Positions 29,616-37,188 of a stretch of 64,000 bases of DNA are shown piece after piece. The stretch covers positions 62,001 through 126,000 of the forward strand of contig JACKDN010000022.1 in assembly GCA_020633465.1 (NCBI GenBank), in the 5' to 3' direction. Source of the stretch: Myxococcales bacterium. GTDB taxonomy: Bacteria > Myxococcota_A > Bradymonadia > UBA7976 > UBA1532. The translations under genes and the position numbers were made by a program. Below the pieces are notes generated by a model, which saw only the letters and a list, made by a program, of their open reading frames with translations, was not told the DNA's origin and ran no database searches. The stretch's first letter is position 1, and every line of letters starts with the position of its first letter.

Positions 29616-31223
29616 ATGAGCCGGCCTCCCTTGCATCGAGACGCCCTCGCCGCCCTGCGCGGCCTGCCCCGCCGCGGCTGGGTGAGCGACGCCACACCGG
29701 TCGTCGCGCTCCCGGGGCTGGCCGCGGCCCTCGGCCTGCGCTGGCTGGGCGCCAAGCGCGACGACCTGATCCCCGCCCTCGGCGGCGGCACCAAGGTCCG
29801 CAAGCTCGACCTGCTGCTCGCCGCCCCGCCCTTCGCCGACGCCCCCGCCTGGACCTCGATGGGCGCCCTCGGCTCGGGCCACCTCGTCGCCCTGACCGCT
29901 GCGTCCCGCGACGCCGGCGTCCCCTTCGACGCCCACCTGTTCTGGGAGCCCGTCGAGGCCGCGGTCGAGGCCAACCTCGCGTTCACCGCCAGCCACGCGC
30001 GCGCCCTCACCTTCGCGCACACCCGCACACGCCTCGCGCTGCGCCGGCCCGGCTTGTTCGTCGGCGCGACGCATCAGGGCGCACGCACCATCGGCCCGGG
30101 CGGCAGCCACCCGCCCGGCGTCCTCGGCGTGGCCCTCGCGGCCCTCGAGCTGGCCGACCAGATCGCGGCCGGCGAGCTGCCGCGGCCGGACCGGATCGAC
30201 GTCCCGCTGGGCTCGGGCGGCACCGCCGCGGGCCTGGCCCTGGGCCTGGGCTGGGCGTTCTCCGCGCCGCCCGTCGTGTGCGCCGGCGCGGCCGTCGAGC
30301 GACCCTGGGCCAGCGCCGCCCGAGCGCGGCGCCTGGCGCGCGCCGCCGCGGACTGGGCGCGCGCGCAGGGCGTCGATCTGCCGGCGCGTCCGCTGGCCGA
30401 GATCCGCGTCGACCACCGCTACGCCGGGCCGGCCTACGGCGTCGCGAGCGACGTGTCCCGGCGCACCGCCGAGCGGCTGCGCGACGCCGGCCTGCCCGGC
30501 GAGCCCATCTACACCGGCAAAGCGTACAGCGCGCTGCTCGCGGCGCCGCCGGCCGGGCAGACCGTCCTGCTGTGGACGACGCCCCGGCGCGACGCGCCGC
30601 TGCCGACGGCGCCCGACTGGCGCGAGCGCCTGCCCGCTGCCCTGCGCGCCCGGCTCGAGGGGCGCGGCGTGCGGCGGCGCACGTTCATCCTCGGCGGCGC
30701 GGCGGCCGGCCTCACCGCGTTCGCGCTGTGGCGCACCGCGGGCTACCCGCCGCCGGCCCCCGGCGCCGGGCACCTGGCCGCGTGGGAGGCCGCGGTGCTG
30801 CGCGCCGCCGCCGAGGTCGTCGCCCCCGACGAGCCGGCGCTGCGGCCAGCCGTGGAGGCCGTGCCCGAGGCCGTCGAGGCCTTCACGCGCACCTTCCCCG
30901 CGTCCATGCGCCGCGAGATCGGCGCGCTGCTGGCGGCCGTCGAGCACGGCACCCTGGCCGCCGGCCACGTCAGCCGGTTCAGCGATCTGGACCGCGACGA
31001 CCGGGCCCGCTACCTCGCCCACCTGGCCGAGCTGCCGGCGGGCGGCCACCTGCTGTACCGCGGCCTGCGCGATCTGTGCCTGGTGGGGCTGTATCAGGAG
31101 GAGGTGTCGTGGCGCGCCATCGGCTACGGCGGACCGTTGGTGGCGCCGGAGCGCCGAGCGGACGCCTACGACGCCCTACGCGCGCCCCGCGGTCGCGCGC
31201 CGGACGGCTGGGAGGCGGCGTGA
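29616..31223 (+). CDS. PLP-dependent D-cysteine desulfhydrase-like enzyme fused to Tat-signal gluconate dehydrogenase subunit-3-like domain
   Basis: 535 residues with no internal stop. Residues 1-350 match the fold-type II PLP family of D-cysteine desulfhydrase and ACC deaminase: GGGTKVRKLD with the PLP lysine near 60, and a glycine-rich phosphate loop (PLGSGGTAAGLALGLG). This half makes a full-length enzyme by itself. At residue 352 comes RRRTFILGG and a hydrophobic stretch, a twin-arginine export signal that normally stands at an N terminus. The last 180 residues resemble gluconate 2-dehydrogenase subunit 3, the small partner of GMC dehydrogenases (FPASMRREIGALLAAVE, YQEEVSWRAIGYGGP). GAGGGG and a GTG at 30669 could start the second half separately. 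Genuine fusion, nested product and lost stop codon are all possible. Confidence 0.8.
   Translation: MSRPPLHRDALAALRGLPRRGWVSDATPVVALPGLAAALGLRWLGAKRDDLIPALGGGTKVRKLDLLLAAPPFADAPAWTSMGALGSGHLVALTAASRDAGVPFDAHLFWEPVEAAVEANLAFTASHARALTFAHTRTRLALRRPGLFVGATHQGARTIGPGGSHPPGVLGVALAALELADQIAAGELPRPDRIDVPLGSGGTAAGLALGLGWAFSAPPVVCAGAAVERPWASAARARRLARAAADWARAQGVDLPARPLAEIRVDHRYAGPAYGVASDVSRRTAERLRDAGLPGEPIYTGKAYSALLAAPPAGQTVLLWTTPRRDAPLPTAPDWRERLPAALRARLEGRGVRRRTFILGGAAAGLTAFALWRTAGYPPPAPGAGHLAAWEAAVLRAAAEVVAPDEPALRPAVEAVPEAVEAFTRTFPASMRREIGALLAAVEHGTLAAGHVSRFSDLDRDDRARYLAHLAELPAGGHLLYRGLRDLCLVGLYQEEVSWRAIGYGGPLVAPERRADAYDALRAPRGRAPDGWEAA
30669..31223 (+). CDS. possible nested product: Tat-exported gluconate dehydrogenase subunit-3-like protein
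   Basis: Starting at GTG 30669, 6 nt after GAGGGG, the in-frame product is 184 residues: an RR-TFIL Tat signal, a small periplasmic helical domain, and a C terminus ending GWEAA. That length and layout are what is expected of subunit 3, which chaperones or co-exports a GMC flavoprotein. The next large gene encodes that flavoprotein. Listed separately because the Tat signal only makes sense if translation can begin here. Confidence 0.45.
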   Translation: MRRRTFILGGAAAGLTAFALWRTAGYPPPAPGAGHLAAWEAAVLRAAAEVVAPDEPALRPAVEAVPEAVEAFTRTFPASMRREIGALLAAVEHGTLAAGHVSRFSDLDRDDRARYLAHLAELPAGGHLLYRGLRDLCLVGLYQEEVSWRAIGYGGPLVAPERRADAYDALRAPRGRAPDGWEAA

Positions 31224-31342
31224 TGCGGCGCGAACCCGGAGAGCGATTCGAGGCCAGCCCCGGCGCGGCCGGCGGTCGGCTGGGACGCCGCGCGCTGCGC
31301 CCGCCGCCCGCGGCCCGCGCGGCGACCGAGGCCGGCGGATGA
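31223..31342 (+). CDS. possible 39-residue peptide between the Tat subunit and GMC genes
   Basis: An ATG overlapping the upstream stop (TGATG) follows GGGAGG by 7 nt and opens a 39-residue frame (MRREPGERFEASPGAAGG to the end ARAATEAGG). Its stop overlaps the GMC start (ATGA). The peptide is basic and low in complexity, with no domain. It could be a coupling leader that passes ribosomes to the GMC gene, or a chance frame in the gap. Confidence 0.3.
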   Translation: MRREPGERFEASPGAAGGRLGRRALRPPPAARAATEAGG

Positions 31343-32859
31343 TCCACGACGCCGCCGACCTGCCGCTGCCCGGCCGCCTGCGCGCCGACCTGTGCGTGAT
31401 CGGCTCGGGGCCCGGCGGCGCGACCGTCGCCGCGCGCGCGGCCGAAGCGGGCCTGAAGGTGGTGATGCTCGAGGCGGGCGCCCTGACGACGCCCGGGCAG
31501 ATGAACCAGCGCGAAGAGGACATGCTGCCGCGCCTGCTGTGGTACGGCGGCAACCAGACCACCGCCGACCGCCACACGCGCGTGCTGCAGGGGCGCGGCG
31601 TCGGGGGCTCGTCGCTGCACAACCTGAACCTGTGCAAGCGCATTCCCGACGCCATCCGTGACGACTGGGCGCGCCGGTTCGGCCTCGAGCACCTGGCGCC
31701 CGCGCGCTGGGAAGAGCTGTACGCGCGCACCGAGGGGCTGCTGGCCGTCGAGAAGGTCGCCCCCGAGCGCTGGAACGCACACAACCGGATGCTCGAGCGC
31801 GGGTGCCAGGCGCTGGGCTGGCGTGGCGGCGGGCTGGCGCACAACCGAACCGGCTGCATCGGATCGGGCTTCTGCGAAGTGGGCTGCGCGTACGACGCCA
31901 AGAACAACGCGTTGAAGGTGTTCGTGCCCCGGCTGGTGGCCGCGGGCGGCGTGGTGCTGAGCCACGCCCAGGCCATCCGCGTGCGCCACGACGGGCGCCG
32001 AGTGAACGGCGTTCTGGCCGTCGCGCTGGACCCGACCACCCACGCGCCTCTCGGCCGCATCACCATCGAGGCGCCGCGCGTGTGCCTGTCGGCCTCGGCC
32101 ACCGGCACCGCCGCGCTGCTGCACCGATCGTCCGTGCCCGACCCCCACGCGCAGGCGGGCCGCACCCTGCGCATCCACCCCGCGGTGATCGTCGCCGGCG
32201 AGTTCGACGAGCCCATCGAGGCCTGGCGCGGCATCCCGCAGACCTACGAGTGCACCGAACACCTCGACCTGCGCCCCGGCGCCGCCGACCGCACCTGGAT
32301 CGTGCCCGTGTTCGGCCACCCGGTGGGCGTGGCGACGATGATCCCGGGCCACGCCGAGGCGCACCGCGACCTGATGCGCCGCCTGCCCCACCTCGGCGCC
32401 CTGACCGCCATGCTGCACGACCACACCGCCGGCCGCGTGCGCTCGGACGGCGACCTGGGCCTGCGCATCGACTACGCGCTGGACGCGGACGACCGCGCCG
32501 AGCTGGCCCGCGGCCTCAGCCGTTGCGCGCGCCTGCTGCAAGCCGCCGGCGCGAAGCGCGTCGTGGTGGTCGACCGCCACGGCACGACGCTCGGCCCGGC
32601 CGACGACCCCGATGTGCTCGCCGCCCAGCCGATCACCCCCGGCGAGGTGGACGTCAGCGCCGTCCACCCCATGGGCACCGCCCCGATGAGCGACGATCCG
32701 CGCCGCGGCGTCGTCGCCAGCGACGGTCGGCACCACCAGCTCGCCGGCCTGTGGGTGGCCGACGGCTCGCTGTTTCCGACGTCGATCGGGGTGCCCCCGC
32801 AGGTGAGCATCTATGCGCTGGCGCAGCACGTGGCCGACCACCTGGTCGGCGCGGGGTGA
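31339..32859 (+). CDS. GMC-family FAD oxidoreductase
   Basis: 506 residues. The N-terminal FAD-binding fold has VIGSGPGGATVAA (about 20-32) and an acidic strand end (VVMLEAG). GRGVGGSSLHN is the second GMC signature. CIGSGFCEVGCAYDAKNN is a cysteine pattern seen in the gluconate/alcohol dehydrogenase branch. The active-site end has HPMGTAPM and the FAD/catalytic region VADGSLFPTSIGVPPQ. No signal peptide is present, consistent with piggy-back export by a Tat partner, which the upstream gene encodes. Substrate is probably a sugar, polyol or sterol alcohol, but it cannot be told from sequence. GAGG at 31328-31331 precedes the ATG. Confidence 0.9.
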   Translation: MIHDAADLPLPGRLRADLCVIGSGPGGATVAARAAEAGLKVVMLEAGALTTPGQMNQREEDMLPRLLWYGGNQTTADRHTRVLQGRGVGGSSLHNLNLCKRIPDAIRDDWARRFGLEHLAPARWEELYARTEGLLAVEKVAPERWNAHNRMLERGCQALGWRGGGLAHNRTGCIGSGFCEVGCAYDAKNNALKVFVPRLVAAGGVVLSHAQAIRVRHDGRRVNGVLAVALDPTTHAPLGRITIEAPRVCLSASATGTAALLHRSSVPDPHAQAGRTLRIHPAVIVAGEFDEPIEAWRGIPQTYECTEHLDLRPGAADRTWIVPVFGHPVGVATMIPGHAEAHRDLMRRLPHLGALTAMLHDHTAGRVRSDGDLGLRIDYALDADDRAELARGLSRCARLLQAAGAKRVVVVDRHGTTLGPADDPDVLAAQPITPGEVDVSAVHPMGTAPMSDDPRRGVVASDGRHHQLAGLWVADGSLFPTSIGVPPQVSIYALAQHVADHLVGAG

Positions 32860-32880
32860 GCCGGGGGCCGCGCGCTTCCG

Positions 32881-32945
32881 CCATCCCCAACCCCCACCCA
32901 CCCGATGTGGGGTTATCGGACAAAGCGCCGGCGTGTTGCACGAAA
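32881..32945. repeat. 65-bp intergenic repeat, copy 2, with G-quadruplex motif and overlapping hairpins
   Basis: Differs from copy 1 at 25907-25971 at two positions only. The G-quadruplex tract on the minus strand reads GGGTGGGTGGGGGTTGGGG. It lies between the GMC gene (plus) and murJ (minus), that is, downstream of both, the same setting as copy 1. Confidence 0.9.
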
Positions 32946-32980
32946 ACGACGCCGCCCCACCCAAAGCGCGCCCTCACCCC

Positions 32981-34531
32981 CTACCGCCGCCGCACCCGCC
33001 CCATCACCCGCCGCAGCACCACCCGCACCTCACCCACCCCCAGCGCGATCGACACGCTGACCGCCACGCCCCCACCGGCCACCCCGGCCACCGCCCCGCG
33101 CACCAGCGCCGGCAGCCCCGTCGTGTCGGCCAGCCACCCCCGCAGCGCCCAGCCGGCCACCGCCCCCACCACCGCCGCCACCGCCACCCGCGCCAGCACC
33201 CCGAAGAAGCCGCCCACGCCCGGCGCGCCGCCGACCGAGCGCCGCAGCAGCCCCAACAGCACCGCCACGTACGCCGAGATCGCCGCCGACGACGCCACCG
33301 CCAGCCCGCCCGCGTCCCAGCGCGCCGCCAGCACCCCGTACAGCGGGAACGCCGCCGCCGCCACCACCGTCCCGCTCAGCGTCGGCAACCACGTGTTGCC
33401 CTGCGCGTAGAAGCCCCGCGCCACCAGCATCTGCGCCGACCACGCCCACAGCCCCAGGCAGAACAGCCCCGTGTACAACCCGATGTCGGCCAGCGCCGTC
33501 GGCGAGAACCGCCGCAGCCCCCAGATGACCGTCGCCACGTCCTCGGCCGACGCCGCCAGCGCCGCCCCCGCCACCGCGGCCAGCACCACCATCAGCCGCA
33601 GCGCCCTCATCAGCGTCGCGAACATCTCGCCCGGCTTGCCCTCGGCCACCAGCCGCGCCAGCGTCGGATAGGCCGCCACCCCCGCCGCCAGCCCGAACAC
33701 CCCCATCGGCACCTTCATCAGCGTGCGCGCGTACTGCAGCCGCGCCACCGCCCCCTCAGCCACCTCGGTCGCGTGGTGCTTCACGATCCAGTCGTCGACC
33801 GCCACCACCGAGAAGCCCAGCATCACCGGCAATGACCGCCAGATGTACGTCTTGAAATCAGCATCTCGAAGCGAGAACTTCACGTTCCACGCGAAGTCCT
33901 TCTGCCGCACCGCGCCGTACAACGGCAACCCGAAGGGCCCCAGCACCGACCCCACCAGCACGCCCCAGCAGAACCCCGCCGCCCCCAGCGACGGCCCCAA
34001 CGCCAGCCCGCCCACGATGATGCACGCCGTGTAGATCAGCGGCGCCAGCGCGGGCAGCCGGTGCTGGTCGCGCGCCATCAGCGTCGCCGACAGCAGCCCG
34101 CCCACCAGGTGGAAGATCTGCGCCGGCAGCACGATGCGCACCAGCCGCACCAGCTCGGCGTCGCCCGCGGCGTCCAACCCCGGTCCCACCAGGGGCGTCA
34201 GCGCCGGCGTGGCCACCCACAGCGCCGCGGTCGCCAGCGTCAGCGCCGCCAGCAGAAAGTTCGCGATGACGCTGAACGCCCGCCAGCCGGCGGCCGCGTC
34301 CCCCCGCGCCAGGTGCCCCTGGAAGATCGGGATGAACACGATCGACAGCACGCCGCCGGCGAGCAGGTAGTTCAGGAAGTCGGGGATGACGAACGCGAGG
34401 AAGAACACGTCGGCCTCGGCGCCACCGCCCAGCACCCGGCCGATGACCGCCTCGCGCACCAGCCCCAGCAGCCGCGACAGCAGGATCGACGCGCCCCAGA
34501 CGAGCGAGGCGATCCCGATGGCCCGGCTCAC
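32981..34531 (-). CDS. murJ: lipid II flippase MurJ (MviN family)
   Basis: 516 residues, GTG start overlapping the upstream gene's stop (GTGA). The N terminus is the family signature (LLSRLLGLVREAVIGRVLGGG, with an Arg in the central cavity), followed by AEADVFFLAFVIPDFLNYLL. About fourteen hydrophobic segments follow, matching the flippase fold. A basic end (MGRVRRR) faces the cytoplasm. MurJ moves lipid-linked peptidoglycan precursors across the inner membrane and is essential in many bacteria. There is no second copy in the window. Downstream lies the 65-bp repeat. Confidence 0.92.
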   Translation of the reverse strand: MSRAIGIASLVWGASILLSRLLGLVREAVIGRVLGGGAEADVFFLAFVIPDFLNYLLAGGVLSIVFIPIFQGHLARGDAAAGWRAFSVIANFLLAALTLATAALWVATPALTPLVGPGLDAAGDAELVRLVRIVLPAQIFHLVGGLLSATLMARDQHRLPALAPLIYTACIIVGGLALGPSLGAAGFCWGVLVGSVLGPFGLPLYGAVRQKDFAWNVKFSLRDADFKTYIWRSLPVMLGFSVVAVDDWIVKHHATEVAEGAVARLQYARTLMKVPMGVFGLAAGVAAYPTLARLVAEGKPGEMFATLMRALRLMVVLAAVAGAALAASAEDVATVIWGLRRFSPTALADIGLYTGLFCLGLWAWSAQMLVARGFYAQGNTWLPTLSGTVVAAAAFPLYGVLAARWDAGGLAVASSAAISAYVAVLLGLLRRSVGGAPGVGGFFGVLARVAVAAVVGAVAGWALRGWLADTTGLPALVRGAVAGVAGGGVAVSVSIALGVGEVRVVLRRVMGRVRRR

Positions 34532-35319
34532 GCGTCGGCCTCGTCCGGCTCGGCGTCGTCACGCCGCGCGGCGACCATCGCCGCCAGCAGCGGCGCCACG
34601 CCCGCCACCACCAGCGCCGCCCCCAGCAGGTCGAACCAGATGGGCTGGAACAGCACCGCGTCCGCCGCCACGAGATCGAAGCCGGGGATGCCCGGCCGGA
34701 ACCCGAGCTCGAGCGCGGCCGCGATCAGCCGCCCGGGCAGATAGGCCGCCAAGGCCAGCCCCAGCGACAGGCTACGCAGGTACAGCCACGCGGGCAGCCC
34801 GAGCATGAACACCCGCTGCGGCCACACCCCGAACAGATCCCCGATCGACGCGATGACCGCCGTCAACGCGACCACGATCCACGGCCCGAAGCGCGCCAGC
34901 AGCAGCACCCGCTGCACAACCCCCTGCGCCACCAGCAGCAGGCACACCGGGTGGATCAGCCCCACGACCAGCGCGTTGACCCACGGCACCCCACGCCCGG
35001 CGTCCGGCGGCGGCGCCGCGAGCGGCGCGTCCTGCATGCTGAGCACGATGTTGCCCAGCTCGCTGGCGAAGATCGTGAAGCCCAGACCGGCCACCGCCGC
35101 CGCCCCCAACATCCAGGGCGCCGGCGCCCGCCAGATGCGCGGCGGCACCGGAAACGGGTGGCGCCGATCGAGCTGCAACACCACCCAGGTGGCCACCACC
35201 AGCGTCGCGCAGAGCACCGACGCCGCCCAGCCGACCGGCGCGTACGCCGGCGGCGTCAGCGCCAGCGTCGCCCAGACCAGCATCGACAGGACGGCCCAGA
35301 TGACGGGGGTCAGGAACAT
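34528..35319 (-). CDS. multi-pass membrane protein, function unknown
   Basis: 263 residues from ATG 35319, with GAGGAG 5 nt upstream. About seven hydrophobic segments are visible (FLTPVIWAVLSMLVWATLAL, WMLGAAAVAGLGFTIF, LVVGLIHPVCLLLVAQGVV, and further ones). The third-to-fifth helices faintly recall CPBP intramembrane proteases, but the glutamate pair and histidines needed for catalysis are not present (LLLVAQGVVQRVLL where EExxxR is expected), so I do not assign that function. The stop overlaps murJ (GTGA), implying joint expression. Confidence 0.7.
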   Translation of the reverse strand: MFLTPVIWAVLSMLVWATLALTPPAYAPVGWAASVLCATLVVATWVVLQLDRRHPFPVPPRIWRAPAPWMLGAAAVAGLGFTIFASELGNIVLSMQDAPLAAPPPDAGRGVPWVNALVVGLIHPVCLLLVAQGVVQRVLLLARFGPWIVVALTAVIASIGDLFGVWPQRVFMLGLPAWLYLRSLSLGLALAAYLPGRLIAAALELGFRPGIPGFDLVAADAVLFQPIWFDLLGAALVVAGVAPLLAAMVAARRDDAEPDEADA

Positions 35320-35371
35320 GCACTCCTCGCGGCGCGGCGACCCTAGCCCACGAGCGCCGCACAATCCACCG

Positions 35372-35400
35372 TCGCCAAGGGCCACCCGACCGGCTAGGAT
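35372..35400 (+). promoter_or_regulatory. candidate sigma-70-like promoter for the UbiB-like kinase
   Basis: TCGCCA (35372-35377), 17-nt spacer, TAGGAT (35395-35400), ATG at 35409 after 8 nt. The -35 matches four of six positions. No room for a Shine-Dalgarno remains. Confidence 0.35.
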
Positions 35401-35408
35401 GCGCGGCC

Positions 35409-37103
35409 ATGTCGACCATGCGCGCCGTCTACACCAATGTCCGCGCCGCCCGCACGGCGTTGAAGGACATGGCGCGCCTGCGCCAGATCGCCGCGGTGCT
35501 GGTGCGCCACGGCCTGGGCCACGTCGTCGAGACCTGGCACCTGCAGGACAAGGCGATCGTCGGCCTGCTGGTCGAGAAGCGCGATCCCGACGTCCAGGCC
35601 CTCTCCCAGTTCGAGCGCATCACCCTCGCGCTGCAGGATCTCGGCCCCACCTTCGTGAAGCTGGGCCAGATCCTCTCCACCCGCCCGGACCTGGTGCCCC
35701 AGGCCCTGTGCGACGAGCTCAAGTCGCTGCAGGATCGCGTGCAGCCCATCCCCTTCGAGCAGGCGCGCGAGGTCGTCGAGCGCTCCCTCGGCGCCCCCCT
35801 CGACACCGTCTTCCGCGACTTCGACGAGGCCCCCCTCGCCTCGGCCAGCATCGCCCAGGTGCACACCGCCCGCCTCGAGGGCGGCGAGGACGTCGTCGTC
35901 AAGGTGCAGCGCCCGGGCATCCGCGCCACCATCCAGAGCGATCTGAACATCCTCTACTTCGTCGCCAAGCAGCTCGAGAACGCCGTCCCCGAGGCCGCCG
36001 CCTTCGGCCCGGTCGACATCGCCCGCGAGTTCGACCGCGCCATCAGCAAAGAGCTCGACTTCGGCTTCGAAGCCCAGAACCTGCAGCGCTTCGCCCGCAA
36101 CTTCGAGGCCTGGGACTCGATCCACGTCCCCCGCCTGTACAAGGACGTCTCGAGCGACACCATCCTGGTGATGGAGCGCCTGACCGCCACCAAGATCACC
36201 GAGGCCGCCGCCGAAGGGCACGCCATGGAGCCCATCGCGCGCGAGTGCGTGCGCATGGTGTTCAAGATGGTGTTCGAGGACGGCTTCTTCCACGGCGACC
36301 TGCACCCCGGCAACCTGCTCATCCTGCGCGACGGCCGCGTGGGCCTCATCGACTTCGGCCTCGTCGGGCGCATGACCCGCACGCAGAAGGACGTGATGGC
36401 CGACCTCCTGCTGAACATCGTGACCGGCAACCACGAGGGCGTGGCGCGCAACCTGTACGACATCAGCATCCGCACGGGGTCGATCGACTACGGCGCGTGG
36501 GAGCAGGACGTCACCGAGCTGCTCGACTTCCACTTCTCGAACGCCTCGCTGGCCGACGTCGACTTCGGCGTGATCCTCAAGGATCTCATCGACGGCGCGG
36601 TGCGCCACCGCGTGCGCATCCCGCCCGACTACACCATGTTCTTCAAGGCGCTGATGACCGTCGAGGGCATCGGCAAGCTGGTCGCGCCCGACCTCGACCT
36701 GCTGGCCGAGTGTCGCCCCTACGTCGAGCGCCTGGTCGCCGAGCGCTACAGCCCCGAGCGCGTGCTGCGCGCCGGCGCCGACACCCTGCACGCCTTCGCC
36801 CGCTTCGGCCGCCAGTTCCCGGTCACCGCCAGCCAGTTCCTCGAGCAGATCGAGGATGGCCGCCTCGCCCTGGGCATCGAGTACACCCAGCGCGAGCAGC
36901 TCGAAGAGGCCCGCGACCGCCGGAACAACCGCGCCATCCTCTTCGGCATCGCCGCCACCCTGGTGCTGGCCGGCGCGCTGGTGCCGCCGGCGTCCGACAC
37001 CCGCATCCTGGGCGTCGGCCCCGTCACCTTCGTCCTCTGGCTGCTCGGCGGCCTGCTGGGCGCCCAGCTGTTCCTGGCGATCTACCTGCGCGGCCGCTGG
37101 TAG
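35409..37103 (+). CDS. ABC1/UbiB-family atypical kinase-like protein
   Basis: 564 residues. The family motifs are all present: the KxGQ helix (FVKLGQILSTRPDLVP), the alanine-rich loop in place of a glycine loop (LASASIAQVHTARL), VVVKVQRPG with the nucleotide lysine, GDLHPGNLLI, and LIDFGLVGRM with the metal Asp. The last 50 residues form two membrane helices (NRAILFGIAATLVLAGALV; VTFVLWLLGGLLGAQLFLAI), typical of the subgroup tied to the inner membrane. UbiB members support quinone biosynthesis or lipid handling through ATPase activity. No ubiquinone or menaquinone gene lies nearby, so the exact target is open. Confidence 0.93.
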   Translation: MSTMRAVYTNVRAARTALKDMARLRQIAAVLVRHGLGHVVETWHLQDKAIVGLLVEKRDPDVQALSQFERITLALQDLGPTFVKLGQILSTRPDLVPQALCDELKSLQDRVQPIPFEQAREVVERSLGAPLDTVFRDFDEAPLASASIAQVHTARLEGGEDVVVKVQRPGIRATIQSDLNILYFVAKQLENAVPEAAAFGPVDIAREFDRAISKELDFGFEAQNLQRFARNFEAWDSIHVPRLYKDVSSDTILVMERLTATKITEAAAEGHAMEPIARECVRMVFKMVFEDGFFHGDLHPGNLLILRDGRVGLIDFGLVGRMTRTQKDVMADLLLNIVTGNHEGVARNLYDISIRTGSIDYGAWEQDVTELLDFHFSNASLADVDFGVILKDLIDGAVRHRVRIPPDYTMFFKALMTVEGIGKLVAPDLDLLAECRPYVERLVAERYSPERVLRAGADTLHAFARFGRQFPVTASQFLEQIEDGRLALGIEYTQREQLEEARDRRNNRAILFGIAATLVLAGALVPPASDTRILGVGPVTFVLWLLGGLLGAQLFLAIYLRGRW

Positions 37104-37188
37104 CGCCCGGGCGGGCGCCCTTCCGCCCCGCGCCTCACATTGATACCTTGGGCCGGTCCCCCGGCCCCGCCCCCGACACGAGCGCCCC

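Noticed and set aside
25852..29619. A 1255-codon open frame on the plus strand opposite the RTX lipoprotein gene
   Set aside because: It is low-complexity Ala/Val/Arg sequence produced by the antisense of repetitive Gly/Asp/Cys codons, has no start signal or domain, and the minus-strand gene has clear motifs and a lipobox.
31392..33410. Plus-strand frames inside and after the GMC gene reaching into the murJ region
   Set aside because: Arginine/proline-rich out-of-frame translations; the GMC and MurJ frames carry all the family motifs.
34528..35319. CPBP-family intramembrane protease assignment
   Set aside because: The glutamate pair and catalytic histidines are missing where the family requires them; only the hydrophobic pattern is similar.
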